A stretch of DNA of 32,900 nucleotides from Ruminococcus sp. GTDB lineage: Bacteria; Bacillota; Clostridia; Oscillospirales; Ruminococcaceae. The stretch lies in assembly GCA_017478965.1 (NCBI GenBank), contig JAFVCV010000034.1, positions 1 through 32,900 of the forward strand, in the 5' to 3' direction. Position 1 is the first letter of the stretch; each line of letters starts with the position of its first letter. The translations under genes and the position numbers were made by a program. The notes under the pieces are model-generated. The model was not told the DNA's origin. It ran no database searches and saw only the letters and a program-made list of their open reading frames with translations. Shown here piece after piece: positions 1 through 7,850 of the stretch.

Positions 1-1220
1 ATCGGCACTCCGCCGATGCTTATCTCGCCGCCCTGAATGTCCCAGAACCGTGCCAGCAGCCTTGCTACAGTTGTTTTGCCCGAGCCCGAAGCCCCCACCA
101 GCGCTACGAATTTCCGCTCGGGGATATCAAAGCTTAGACCCCTGATGACTTCCTCCTTGCCGTCATAGGCAAAGTGAACGTTCCTGAAAGAGATGTCACT
201 GTGCTCGGTGGTCTGTGCAGGCTCGGTGACGTCCAGCGCCTTTTCTTCCTTGAGCGCCGACAGCTTATCGACGCACTGATTTATCCTCGCCATGCTGATC
301 ACGAACACGAACAGCTGCATTATCGGCTCATAGACCTGCAAAGCCGCCAGCAGGCACATGATGTAGAAAAACGGACTTATCCCGCCCACTGAGAGCAGCT
401 GTGCGCCAACGCCCATGACTATGCTTATGCCCAGAAAAAGTATCGCTCTGCCGTACATCGAGACTGCCCCGCCTGCCTTTTCCTGCCGTTTGGAATCGTC
501 CCGCAGCTTAGCAAAGCTGTTTTTCAGTCCCTCGAAAGCGCTGCCGGTCCTGTCGTAGGCTTGCAGGGTGGTTATGCCGCCTGCATACTCGATGACGTTA
601 GCTGCCGTCTGCTGCTGGATAGCTATAAGCTCGGCGCTTGTGTGGGCGACACGCCTGTAGCTTATGACAGCAAATGGAACGGCAAGGGGTATCACGATGA
701 ACATAGCCAGCGTCATCTTCACATTGAAAATACTCAGCACCACCAGCGCAATGATGAGCCTTATGAATATGACCGCACCGTTCGCCACAACGCTTGATGA
801 CAGGTTTTCTATCTCCTCATAGTTTCGCATCATCAGTGTCGAAAGCTCGCCTGCATCGTGGGTCGCAAAGTAACCCATCGGCAGGGTCTTCAGCTTGTCG
901 CCAAGACGCAGCTTTTCCTCCTGCTGCGCCGAAACGTGCCCCACACAGATATCAAGGTATGACTTTCGCCGAACGATAGCATATGCGATCGTCTGCACGG
1001 CCAGTATCCCCACCAGCACCCAGAAAGGCTTCTGCTCATAAGCTTTGGAGCTGTCAAGTATGGGCGCTAAAAGGTAGTATACCGCCACCATCAGCACGCT
1101 TGAAGGTATTGACGCCACAAAGCTGTCAAGAAACAGCCACGCAATGAATTTGGTGTATTTTCCGCTGTCCCCGTAGGTGATTATGTCCCACCATTTTGCA
1201 AATCTCTCACGCTTAGTCAT
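1..1220 (-). CDS. ABC transporter, fused permease/ATP-binding half-transporter (partial, C-terminus off window)
   Basis: This is the second half-transporter of a TetR-ABC-ABC operon. The reading frame opens at ATG 1220 and runs off the left edge, so about 406 residues are visible. The first ~310 residues hold hydrophobic segments typical of a six-helix type I exporter membrane domain. The ATP-binding domain begins near residue 330 and its Walker A motif GASGSGKTT is present. The signature and Walker B motifs lie beyond the edge. A GGAGGAG ribosome site precedes the start. The ATG overlaps the end of the upstream ABC gene by 8 bp (ATGACTAA), so the two are probably translationally coupled and form a heterodimer. 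The substrate cannot be read from the sequence. The pair recalls YbtPQ/IrtAB-type siderophore transporters, but that is an inference from general family resemblance. Confidence 0.9.
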   Translation of the reverse strand, partial: MTKRERFAKWWDIITYGDSGKYTKFIAWLFLDSFVASIPSSVLMVAVYYLLAPILDSSKAYEQKPFWVLVGILAVQTIAYAIVRRKSYLDICVGHVSAQQEEKLRLGDKLKTLPMGYFATHDAGELSTLMMRNYEEIENLSSSVVANGAVIFIRLIIALVVLSIFNVKMTLAMFIVIPLAVPFAVISYRRVAHTSAELIAIQQQTAANVIEYAGGITTLQAYDRTGSAFEGLKNSFAKLRDDSKRQEKAGGAVSMYGRAILFLGISIVMGVGAQLLSVGGISPFFYIMCLLAALQVYEPIMQLFVFVISMARINQCVDKLSALKEEKALDVTEPAQTTEHSDISFRNVHFAYDGKEEVIRGLSFDIPERKFVALVGASGSGKTTVARLLARFWDIQGGEISIGGVP

Positions 1221-3015
1221 GCCGCTCCTCCTTTCGCATCGTCCAGCTGTCCCGGCGCTCGTTAGCGCTCACCATGCTGCGGTATAGCGCACACTTCTCC
1301 ATAAGCTCTTCATGCCTGCCCATCGCTTCGAGCCTGCCCTCGTTCATCACAAGGATGTTGTCGGCGTTCTGAATGGTCTTCAGCCTGTGGGCGATCATTA
1401 TGACTGTTTTGCCCTTTGAGAGCCTTGAAAATGCCTCCTGTATCCTGGCCTCGTTTTCAGCGTCAGCATAGGCGGTGGCTTCGTCAAGGACGACTATCGG
1501 CGCATTTTTCAGTATCGCTCTTGCTATGGCGATACGCTGCTTTTCACCGCCTGAAAGTCCGATGCTGTCCGCTACGACCGTCTTGTAGCCCTCGGGAAGA
1601 GCCTCTATAGTCTCATTTATATTTGCAGCCTCTGCGGCGGCTTTGACCTCCTCAAAGGACGCAGTGTCGTTGCCCATTCTGATGTTGTTCTCAATGGTGT
1701 CGTCAAAGATGAAGGAGTCCTGAAAAACGTAGGCGATGTTTTTCACAAGCTCCGAATGAGTCACCTCTCTGATATCCACCCCGCCTATTTTTATCGCACC
1801 CTCGTCCACCTCATAGAAATGGAGCAGCAGCTGGGCGACGGTGGATTTTCCTCCGCCCGACGGACCTACAAGAGCATTGCAGCTGCCTTGCGGTAAGCTA
1901 AGACTAACTCTGTCGCAGGCTTTAATGCCGCTGCCGGGATAGGCAAACGATACCCCATCGAACTCAATATCAAATTTTGTCAGCGGCTTGCCTTCTCCGA
2001 TAAGGGTTATCTCCGGCTCTTCGAGGAGAGCGTCGATTCGTTTCAGCCCCACGTTTATCTTGGTGCTGTCGATGGAAACGTTCATCATGTTCTCCAGCGG
2101 CTCTTTAAGACCTGCGCATATCACCAGAAAGAAAAGTATCTTAGGCAGCACTTCGGCATAGCTTTCACAGTGGTTAAGCATGACTATCGCCGCCGGCAGC
2201 AGAAACAGCACCTGCGCCCCGAAGAATGCGTAATACAGCCCCATGCCGTTGGCGTTGTAGTATGCCGTGTCGTGGACGGCTTGGGTGAAGTTGCTGAGGT
2301 CGGTCTGATACCGTCTGAAAGCGTTCTTGGTCCCGCCGAAGATCTTGATGACCGACATACCGTGAATATACTCGATTATGGTGCCCTCCATCTTCGTCTT
2401 GCTGTCCGCCATATTCTGCTGATGCTTGGCACCGTCAGGCTTTTTCAGCGCCATGGCGAGTATAACGAATGAGCATATTATGGGCAGCAGCGAGACCAGC
2501 GTCAGCCGCCAGTCCACGATGAACAGCACAATGATAGTCAGCAGGGGAGTGGCGATGGCGGCAGCCACCTCGCACATAGAATGAGCTATGAATATCTCGA
2601 TCTGCTCCACGTCCTCGATGAGCAGCTTTTTGATGGAGCCCTGTGTGTTTGAGGTGTAATACCCCGAGGATATCCGCCCCATTTTCTCCATCAGTTTCAT
2701 GCGCAGCTCGTAGAGGATATCGAACGCCGCCCCGTGGGACAGCATGGCAGAAGCATAGGCGCACACCCCGTAAAGCACAGCGCTGACGGCTGTAAGTATC
2801 ACAAGTGTTCTTACCTCCGAAAAGGCAAAGCTGCTCCCCGAAGAATAGCTTTTTATCAGCCTTTTTAATATCTCATAAATGGTGAAATAGGGCACTGTCT
2901 TGAACACGCTTGAAAGTACCGACAGGGTGCAGGCTGCGGTCAGCCCGGACTTCTTAGTCCCGGCTAACTCCATCAGACGGGCGGCGCCCTCTTTTTTCTT
3001 CGTTTCCTTACTCAT
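1213..3015 (-). CDS. ABC transporter, fused permease/ATP-binding half-transporter
   Basis: A 600-residue exporter-fold half-transporter. The start is ATG 3015, preceded by AAGGAGG; an upstream in-frame extension to 3102 lies inside the tetR gene and lacks a ribosome site. The membrane domain covers roughly residues 20-310. The nucleotide-binding domain carries Walker A GPSGGGKST (about residues 384-392), a canonical GLSGGEKQR signature and Walker B IVVLDEATA with the catalytic glutamate, then the H-loop IAHRL. The ATP site is therefore intact. The start overlaps the tetR stop by 8 bp (ATGAGTAA), and its own end overlaps the next ABC gene in the same way. The membrane-domain segment around DVEQIEIFIAHS resembles YbtP/IrtA-like proteins. 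Iron-related transport would fit the neighbouring feo operon, but this is inference; drug or peptide export is equally possible. Confidence 0.93.
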   Translation of the reverse strand: MSKETKKKEGAARLMELAGTKKSGLTAACTLSVLSSVFKTVPYFTIYEILKRLIKSYSSGSSFAFSEVRTLVILTAVSAVLYGVCAYASAMLSHGAAFDILYELRMKLMEKMGRISSGYYTSNTQGSIKKLLIEDVEQIEIFIAHSMCEVAAAIATPLLTIIVLFIVDWRLTLVSLLPIICSFVILAMALKKPDGAKHQQNMADSKTKMEGTIIEYIHGMSVIKIFGGTKNAFRRYQTDLSNFTQAVHDTAYYNANGMGLYYAFFGAQVLFLLPAAIVMLNHCESYAEVLPKILFFLVICAGLKEPLENMMNVSIDSTKINVGLKRIDALLEEPEITLIGEGKPLTKFDIEFDGVSFAYPGSGIKACDRVSLSLPQGSCNALVGPSGGGKSTVAQLLLHFYEVDEGAIKIGGVDIREVTHSELVKNIAYVFQDSFIFDDTIENNIRMGNDTASFEEVKAAAEAANINETIEALPEGYKTVVADSIGLSGGEKQRIAIARAILKNAPIVVLDEATAYADAENEARIQEAFSRLSKGKTVIMIAHRLKTIQNADNILVMNEGRLEAMGRHEELMEKCALYRSMVSANERRDSWTMRKEERHD

Positions 3016-3607
3016 TATCTTCCTCCTTAAAAATGCAGCCGAACAGCAGCTCAAACAGCTTATCCTGTGTGCGCTGATAACCGCTTTCGTGCAGCATGGC
3101 ATGGTTCTCGGCCGTCAGAGCCAGTATTTTCAGCAGATTTGATATGACTGCATAGTCTGCGTCCTCACGAACGCCCTCGAACATTTCAAACAGACGTTTG
3201 AGCACCTCTGTCTCCTCGCCGATATCCGCCGCAGCCTTCTCGGGGATCGCATCAGCCAGCTTTTTTTCGTCCTCAGGGGTCAGGTACTGATACACGCTGT
3301 CGTTATTGTTGATTATCTCCCTGAGCACCTGCTTGCTCTCGGCCACTGTCAGCTTTGCCCTTTCGCCCAGCATATCAGTCACCGCCTTCCAGAAACGGCT
3401 GCGGTTGAACTCGATGAGCTGTATAACGAAATCCTCCTTCGACATGAAGAAATTGTAGAAAGTGCTTTTGCCTATGCCTGCGGCGGCGGTGATCTTCTCC
3501 ACGGACATATGAGTCATGCCATGCTCCTTCAGAAGCTCCAGCCCCGAGTAGAACATTTTCTCTTTCAGCAGTTCTTTTTCGGCGATAGAAAATAACTTTG
3601 GTGACAT
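3008..3607 (-). CDS. TetR/AcrR family transcriptional regulator
   Basis: A 199-residue regulator. The N-terminal helix-turn-helix (about residues 10-60) has the TetR pattern, with MSVEKITAAAGIGKSTFYNFF as recognition region followed by KEDF. The C-terminal ~140 residues form the variable ligand-binding domain. The start ATG 3607 follows AAAGGAGG at good spacing. It is the first gene of the operon with the two ABC half-transporters, overlapping the next start by 8 bp. Repeated GCGACTA half-sites lie between its promoter and its start codon, which suggests autoregulation and control of the transporters by an unknown ligand. Confidence 0.92.
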   Translation of the reverse strand: MSPKLFSIAEKELLKEKMFYSGLELLKEHGMTHMSVEKITAAAGIGKSTFYNFFMSKEDFVIQLIEFNRSRFWKAVTDMLGERAKLTVAESKQVLREIINNNDSVYQYLTPEDEKKLADAIPEKAAADIGEETEVLKRLFEMFEGVREDADYAVISNLLKILALTAENHAMLHESGYQRTQDKLFELLFGCIFKEEDNE

Positions 3608-3620
3608 TTTATCCTCCTTT

Positions 3621-3669
3621 GCGACTACTTTTAAAAATATAGCGACTAAATTTATAATAATGGTCGCTA
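3621..3669. promoter_or_regulatory. Probable TetR operator: inverted and direct GCGACTA repeats
   Basis: TAGCGACTA at 3640-3648 and TGGTCGCTA at 3661-3669 form an inverted repeat with 8 of 9 positions matching. A third copy, GCGACTA, sits at 3621-3627 next to the tetR ribosome site. All lie just downstream of the tetR promoter, where a bound repressor would block transcription. Binding by the adjacent TetR protein is inferred. Confidence 0.65.
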
Positions 3670-3675
3670 AAGTGT

Positions 3676-3704
3676 ATTATAGCATATTGTTCAGAGTATG
3701 TCAA
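3676..3704 (-). promoter_or_regulatory. Sigma-A type promoter of the tetR-ABC-ABC operon
   Basis: Read on the minus strand, TTGACA (3704-3699) and TATAAT (3681-3676) are both perfect hexamers separated by 17 bp. Transcription would start near 3669, at the edge of the repeated operator and about 60 nt upstream of the tetR start. Confidence 0.85.
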
Positions 3705-3786
3705 GGGGGAATGCAAAAAAACTCCGGCATGGCTCAATAAAGGATATCTTTCCGTGTCAGACGGATAAAAAAAGCCTTGCGGGATA

Positions 3787-3815
3787 TTGAAATGTCTGAG
3801 CTTTTGTGCTATAAT
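3787..3815 (+). promoter_or_regulatory. Promoter of the araC-feo operon
   Basis: TTGAAA (3787-3792) and TATAAT (3810-3815) are separated by 17 bp, with an expected start near 3822. No other strong promoter is seen between here and feoB, so the AraC gene and the feo genes are probably one transcript. Confidence 0.75.
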
Positions 3816-3817
3816 AG

Positions 3818-3831
3818 TTAGGCAATACTAA
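3818..3831. promoter_or_regulatory. Candidate iron-responsive (DtxR/IdeR-like) operator
   Basis: TTAGGCAATACTAA is an imperfect palindrome (TTAG/CTAA arms, extended outward to GTTAG/CTAAC). It overlaps the predicted transcription start of the feo operon. DtxR/IdeR-type sites have TTAGG...CCTAA arms, and this copy differs in one inner base. The resemblance is visible; metal-dependent repression is inferred from position and from the genes controlled. Confidence 0.45.
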
Positions 3832-3847
3832 CCAAGGAGGCGGTCGT

Positions 3848-4822
3848 ATGTCCTATCCCGACAAGCTGTGGAAAGCGTTCACAGCGAATGCTGTCACAAA
3901 TTCCAGCGATATGGCAGTCTGCATACCTGTGGGGATAGAGGGAACAAAAAGCAGGAACTACGTTTGCAGGCTCTGGGACGGTGTTTATCTCTGGGGCAAT
4001 GAGATCTATGAGCATTTTATCCCAGAGAGCCTGTGCAGGATATGGCACCTGAACATTGCAGCGGTAAACCTCTGTATTGACGGCAGATGCGAGACTGCCC
4101 TTGAAAACGACACCTTCGTGTATATGTCGCCGGGACTGCTGAATATCAACACCAATGCTCCGAAGGAAGGATATTCATACCCCGGCAATCACTATGTGGG
4201 GCTGGAGATAGCCTTCGATCTCGATGTACTTAAACAGAGCGAACCTGCTTGTCTGAAGGATCTGGGGCTGGGTCTGGACTTCCTTGCCGGTACGATAAAA
4301 AAGGGCAGAGGTTCTCTTATGGCTGAAGTGGGCGAGAGCGCCATGGCGCAGGCGGAGCATATGTATAACTCTCTGAAGTCTGACTGCCTTTCGCTGGAAG
4401 AGCACCGCTTTGAGACTGTTTCACTCCTTTATGCGCTCACTCACGGCGGGGCAGAAGAGGTGAAGGGCATACAGTATGCCACAAAGGGACAGCGGCATAT
4501 CGCCAATGAGGTCGAGCGGAGGATAACGTCGGACCTGTCGAAAAAGATCACCGTTGAGGAGCTGGCGGGGGACTATGGCATAAGTCCGTCGGCGCTGAAA
4601 AAATACTTCGATATGATCTACGGTATGCCGATCTCCCACTATCTTAAAGTAAAACGCATGGACAGGGCAAAGCAGCTTTTAAGCGAGACCAGGCTGACTG
4701 TAAAGGATATAGCAAGCATCTGCGGCTACGAAAACCAGGGCAAGTTCGGCACGGCATTCAAGGCGTATATCGGAATGCTCCCGCTTGAATACCGCAGGCA
4801 GAATTACACGGGCGGGGTCTAG
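3848..4822 (+). CDS. AraC family transcriptional regulator
   Basis: A 324-residue protein whose last ~100 residues form a double helix-turn-helix of the AraC type. The first helix pair is around KKITVEELAGDYGISPSALKKYF, and the second around LTVKDIASICGYENQGKFGTAFKAYIG. The N-terminal ~200 residues are a divergent sensor region with no recognised ligand pocket. The start ATG 3848 follows AAGGAGG at 3834-3840. The gene stops one base before the start of the Cys-rich membrane gene and is first in the feo operon. It may therefore sense iron, haem or a siderophore and control this operon. AraC-type regulators of siderophore uptake (YbtA, PchR) are known, but the link here rests on gene order. Confidence 0.9.
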   Translation: MSYPDKLWKAFTANAVTNSSDMAVCIPVGIEGTKSRNYVCRLWDGVYLWGNEIYEHFIPESLCRIWHLNIAAVNLCIDGRCETALENDTFVYMSPGLLNINTNAPKEGYSYPGNHYVGLEIAFDLDVLKQSEPACLKDLGLGLDFLAGTIKKGRGSLMAEVGESAMAQAEHMYNSLKSDCLSLEEHRFETVSLLYALTHGGAEEVKGIQYATKGQRHIANEVERRITSDLSKKITVEELAGDYGISPSALKKYFDMIYGMPISHYLKVKRMDRAKQLLSETRLTVKDIASICGYENQGKFGTAFKAYIGMLPLEYRRQNYTGGV

Positions 4823-4823
4823 C

Positions 4824-5198
4824 ATGGGAACTGTATATTTTATCATAGCCGTCCTTTCCGTGGGCCTGCTGGTATGGTATGTGGTCAATAAGCTCGGCCA
4901 CGGCGGCAGCTGCTGTTCGGGCCATGAGGCGGCGCCGAAACGGATAAAGCCAAAGGACAGAGATCTGTCGAATTACGCCTATCGCTACGCCGTCGGGGTT
5001 GAGGGCATGGTCTGCACGAACTGTCTGCGCAGAGTCGAGAACGCTTTTAACAGCAATGAGGGCATTTACGCAAAGGGAAGTCTTGAAAATAAAACAGTGC
5101 GTCTGTATTCAAAAAGAGAACTTACACGCAGAGAAGCTGTCGGTATGCTTGACGGCTCATCATATACGATAACAGGATTTATGGAGGAAGAAAAATGA
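4824..5198 (+). CDS. FeoB-associated Cys-rich membrane protein fused to an HMA-like metal-binding domain
   Basis: A 124-residue protein. The start ATG 4824 is chosen because it begins directly at the membrane segment and follows the AraC stop; a longer frame from 4785 lies inside araC. Residues 3-21 form one transmembrane helix. The segment after it, GGSCCSGHE (Cys30, Cys31), matches the short FeoB-associated Cys-rich membrane proteins. Unusually, residues 52-120 continue as a heavy-metal-associated-like domain with VEGMVCTNCLRRVENAF (Cys64, Cys67), the CxxC loop of copper or zinc chaperone domains. Its stop overlaps the feoA start (ATGA). A role in passing metal to or from FeoB is inferred. 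Confidence 0.85.
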   Translation: MGTVYFIIAVLSVGLLVWYVVNKLGHGGSCCSGHEAAPKRIKPKDRDLSNYAYRYAVGVEGMVCTNCLRRVENAFNSNEGIYAKGSLENKTVRLYSKRELTRREAVGMLDGSSYTITGFMEEEK

Positions 5199-5422
5199 AA
5201 TTAAGCGAGATCAAAGAAAACACCAAAGCCGTGGTGAACAGCCTTGACGGTGACGCACGTTTCATCAGCCGCATCACCTCGATAGGATTGACGCCGGGAA
5301 GCAGGGTGGAGGTCATCAAGAATGACAGGCGCCGGCCGGTGCTGCTCTATGCACGTGATACGATGATAGCAGTGGATCGGAAAGAGTGCGAGGGCATACA
5401 GGTGACGGAGGTGAGAGCATGA
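5195..5422 (+). CDS. feoA: Ferrous iron transport protein A
   Basis: A 75-residue SH3-like FeoA. The pattern RFISRITSIGLTPGSRVEVI, then DTMIAVDRKECEGIQV, is that of FeoA/DtxR C-terminal domains, and the length is typical. It is a cytoplasmic partner that supports FeoB activity. Both ends overlap their neighbours by ATGA, with the Cys-rich membrane gene upstream and feoB downstream, which indicates tight translational coupling. Confidence 0.93.
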   Translation: MKLSEIKENTKAVVNSLDGDARFISRITSIGLTPGSRVEVIKNDRRRPVLLYARDTMIAVDRKECEGIQVTEVRA

Positions 5423-7428
5423 GTACGACCATAGCACTTCTGGGTCAGCCCAATTCAGGAAAGTCCACCCTTTTCAATGCGCTCACCGGACTTCGTCAGC
5501 ACGTAGGCAACTGGCCCGGCAAAACGGTGGAGAAGAAAGAGGGCACATTTACCCTTGGCGGCGTTACATATAAGGTGGCGGACCTGCCCGGCTCCTACAG
5601 TATGTCGGCCAACTCCGACGAAGAGGTGGTGACCCGTGACTTTATCGCATCAGGTCAGGCGGACGTGGTGTGTATACTCGCAGACAGCTCTCAGCTTGAA
5701 CGAAGTCTTTTCATGCTGGCGGACTATGCGGGCATTTCCGCTCCCTGCTTTCTGGTGCTGAACATGGAGGACGTTGCTAAGGAGCAGGGCAAGAAGATAG
5801 ATCCTGACGCCATAGAGAAAAAGCTTGGCATACCTGTGATGATGTTCTCTGCAACTGATACCAAGGCTTATGAAAAATTCTACGCTGTCCTGGAAAGGGC
5901 GCTGAAAAACAAGTCACAGCTGAATGTATCAGCGCTGGAGAATGAGTATGAAAAGGTCGAGGGCTACAGCAAAATAAAGTCGCAGCTCGATGACGGTGTG
6001 ATAAGCGGCTACACTCCCATGTGGCTGACCGTCAAGTTCATGGAGAACGACAAGGTGGTATCGGCAAAGCTGAAAAACGCCCTGCCTGATGAAAAGCTGA
6101 AAAAGATAGAAGAAACTGCCGGCGGCCAGAACGGAGCTATCGCTATGGGCGAGTGCAAGTTCAAATGGATAGACGGGATACTCTCCGGGGCCGTGAGCAG
6201 CAGCAGTCCGGGCGTTCAGCTGGGAAAGCTGGACCGTATCTTCACCCACAGGATATGGGGCAAGCCCGCAGTAGTGCTCACGGTAATTTTAGGGCTTATC
6301 GCATCGTTTATCCCCGCCCTGCCGTTCATGGGCATAGGCAGTGCGATACCGATGCTGAAAGGACCTGTAACTGCTTCGCTTTCAGGCGCAGGCTGTCCTG
6401 AGATCGTCATTTCGGTGCTCTGCGATGTGGTAATACAGTCCCTGGGCTATATAGTTCAGATGCTGGGCTTTGTATTCGGTGTGACCTTTGTTTTCGGACT
6501 GCTTGAAGAGGCGGGCGTTATGGCAAGGATATCCTACGTGTTCGACAATACCATGGGCAAGCTTGGCCTTCAGGGCAAGTCGGTCATGCCGTTCCTTGTG
6601 AGCTTTGGCTGCACTATGGGCGGAGCAGGCGGTGCTAGGGTCATCGACAACTGGGGACAGAAGGTTCTGACCATCGCCCTTGCATGGGCCGTGCCCTGCG
6701 GGGCTGCGTGGTCGATAGTGCCTATGCTTGCAGCGACATTTTTCGGCGCATGGTCAGTGGCCGTGATCGTAGCCATACTGCTTACGATGCTCCTTCATAT
6801 GTGGCTGACTGCAAAGATCTTCGGCAGAAGGCTGGTAAAGGAGGAAGAACGCTGCGGAATGATAATGGAGCTGCCGCCTTACCACAAGCCGAAGTGGGGC
6901 GCACTGCTGCGATATGTCCTCGGCAGGACCAAGGACACATTTTTCCGTGTGACCAAGGTGGTGATGCTGGTCTGCGCAATTTTCTGGCTGCTGAGCTACG
7001 CACCTGAGGGTTCAAACAGCATACTCTACAATATCGGTATCGCCATCGAGCCAGTGACAAAGGTATTCGGTCTGCCATGGCAGCTGTTCCTGGCATTTGT
7101 TGCCTCTATGGTGGGCAAGGAGGGCTCTGTCGGCGTAATCAGCGCACTGTACACAGGCGGCTCTTACGGCGCAGCCTTCAATGCTGCGATGAGCGGAGCC
7201 GGTGCAGCGCCCGACCTCACCGAGATACTTCTGGCAAATGTGGCCCGTCCCGAAGCGCTGGCGTTCATCTTCGCCATAACCTTCAATCTGCCCTGCGTAG
7301 TGGCGCTGGCTGCTACCTACCAGGAGATCCATTCGGCTAAATGGACCGCAAAGATCGCACTTTACTACACCGCAGTCTCATTGGTGCTTGCATTTATCGC
7401 CTACCGTGTGGGAATGCTGATCTGGTGA
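5419..7428 (+). CDS. feoB: Ferrous iron transport protein B (GTPase-coupled Fe2+ permease)
   Basis: A 669-residue inner-membrane Fe2+ transporter. The start ATG 5419 overlaps the feoA stop; an in-frame start at 5386 lies inside feoA. The N-terminal G domain shows G1 GQPNSGKST (residues 9-17), G3 DLPG (55-58) and G4 NMED (115-118). A helical spacer follows to about residue 250. The rest is polytopic membrane sequence with the two gate regions, including GFVFGVTFVFGLLEEAGVMARISY and the conserved SFGCTMGG and NLPCVV segments, which hold the conserved pore-region cysteines. Length and order match clostridial FeoB. It ends 4 bp before the feoC-like gene. Confidence 0.97.
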   Translation: MSTTIALLGQPNSGKSTLFNALTGLRQHVGNWPGKTVEKKEGTFTLGGVTYKVADLPGSYSMSANSDEEVVTRDFIASGQADVVCILADSSQLERSLFMLADYAGISAPCFLVLNMEDVAKEQGKKIDPDAIEKKLGIPVMMFSATDTKAYEKFYAVLERALKNKSQLNVSALENEYEKVEGYSKIKSQLDDGVISGYTPMWLTVKFMENDKVVSAKLKNALPDEKLKKIEETAGGQNGAIAMGECKFKWIDGILSGAVSSSSPGVQLGKLDRIFTHRIWGKPAVVLTVILGLIASFIPALPFMGIGSAIPMLKGPVTASLSGAGCPEIVISVLCDVVIQSLGYIVQMLGFVFGVTFVFGLLEEAGVMARISYVFDNTMGKLGLQGKSVMPFLVSFGCTMGGAGGARVIDNWGQKVLTIALAWAVPCGAAWSIVPMLAATFFGAWSVAVIVAILLTMLLHMWLTAKIFGRRLVKEEERCGMIMELPPYHKPKWGALLRYVLGRTKDTFFRVTKVVMLVCAIFWLLSYAPEGSNSILYNIGIAIEPVTKVFGLPWQLFLAFVASMVGKEGSVGVISALYTGGSYGAAFNAAMSGAGAAPDLTEILLANVARPEALAFIFAITFNLPCVVALAATYQEIHSAKWTAKIALYYTAVSLVLAFIAYRVGMLIW

Positions 7429-7432
7429 TGAT

Positions 7433-7684
7433 ATGAACGAACTGCTTGAACTTTTGAAGGACGGTCATGCAAGGTCGCTGGAAATGCTCGCTATCGAGCT
7501 GGATACGACAGTCGAGGATATAAAGCGCCGGATAGAATATCTTGAACGCATGAACATTATCCGCAGAGTGTCGCTGGGTGTACCGGGCTGCGGCACCTGC
7601 TCAGGCTGCGAGGGCAGCAGGTGCGAAGGCTGTATGCCGCAGGGCGGTTTTCGCAACATGGGCGAGATGTGGGAGATCGTCTGA
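7433..7684 (+). CDS. FeoC-like winged-helix protein with Cys cluster
   Basis: An 83-residue protein directly after feoB. Residues 1-48 form a small winged-helix-like domain (LLKDGHARSLEMLAIELD, then a recognition helix and IIRRVSLG). A cysteine cluster follows at C53-x2-C56-x2-C59-x4-C64-x2-C67, which could hold an iron-sulphur cluster or metal ion. FeoC proteins of enterobacteria are of similar size, combine a winged helix with several cysteines, and are proposed to regulate FeoB stability or activity. Position and architecture support the call; the sequence match to enterobacterial FeoC is not strong enough to name it feoC outright. Confidence 0.8.
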   Translation: MNELLELLKDGHARSLEMLAIELDTTVEDIKRRIEYLERMNIIRRVSLGVPGCGTCSGCEGSRCEGCMPQGGFRNMGEMWEIV

Positions 7685-7696
7685 GAGGATAAGAAA

Positions 7697-7771
7697 CGGC
7701 GTATACTGTGACGCCGCATATAGAGCTGTCGTATATGAAAAAACTCTGCGGCTGTCAGGTAGAGTGCCGCA
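7697..7771 (+). repeat. Two short inverted repeats after the feo operon
   Basis: CGGCGT (7697-7702) pairs with ACGCCG (7711-7716). TGCGGC (7747-7752) pairs with GCCGCA (7766-7771), followed by six T at 7778-7783. The second could be a weak terminator ahead of the strong one at 7808. No convincing gene is seen between 7685 and 7807. Confidence 0.4.
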
Positions 7772-7807
7772 CTGAAGTTTTTTCGGCCGATCAGCAGCTT
7801 AACGGAA

Positions 7808-7845
7808 GAAACACCATAATGTCCGATAAGGCATTATGGTGTTTC
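7808..7845 (+). terminator. Rho-independent terminator of the feo operon
   Basis: GAAACACCATAATG (7808-7821) and CATTATGGTGTTTC (7832-7845) are perfect 14-bp arms with a 10-nt loop, followed by TTTTG. It lies between the convergent feo operon and the XRE gene and may act in both directions, though the T tract is on the plus strand. Confidence 0.85.
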
Positions 7846-7850
7846 TTTTG

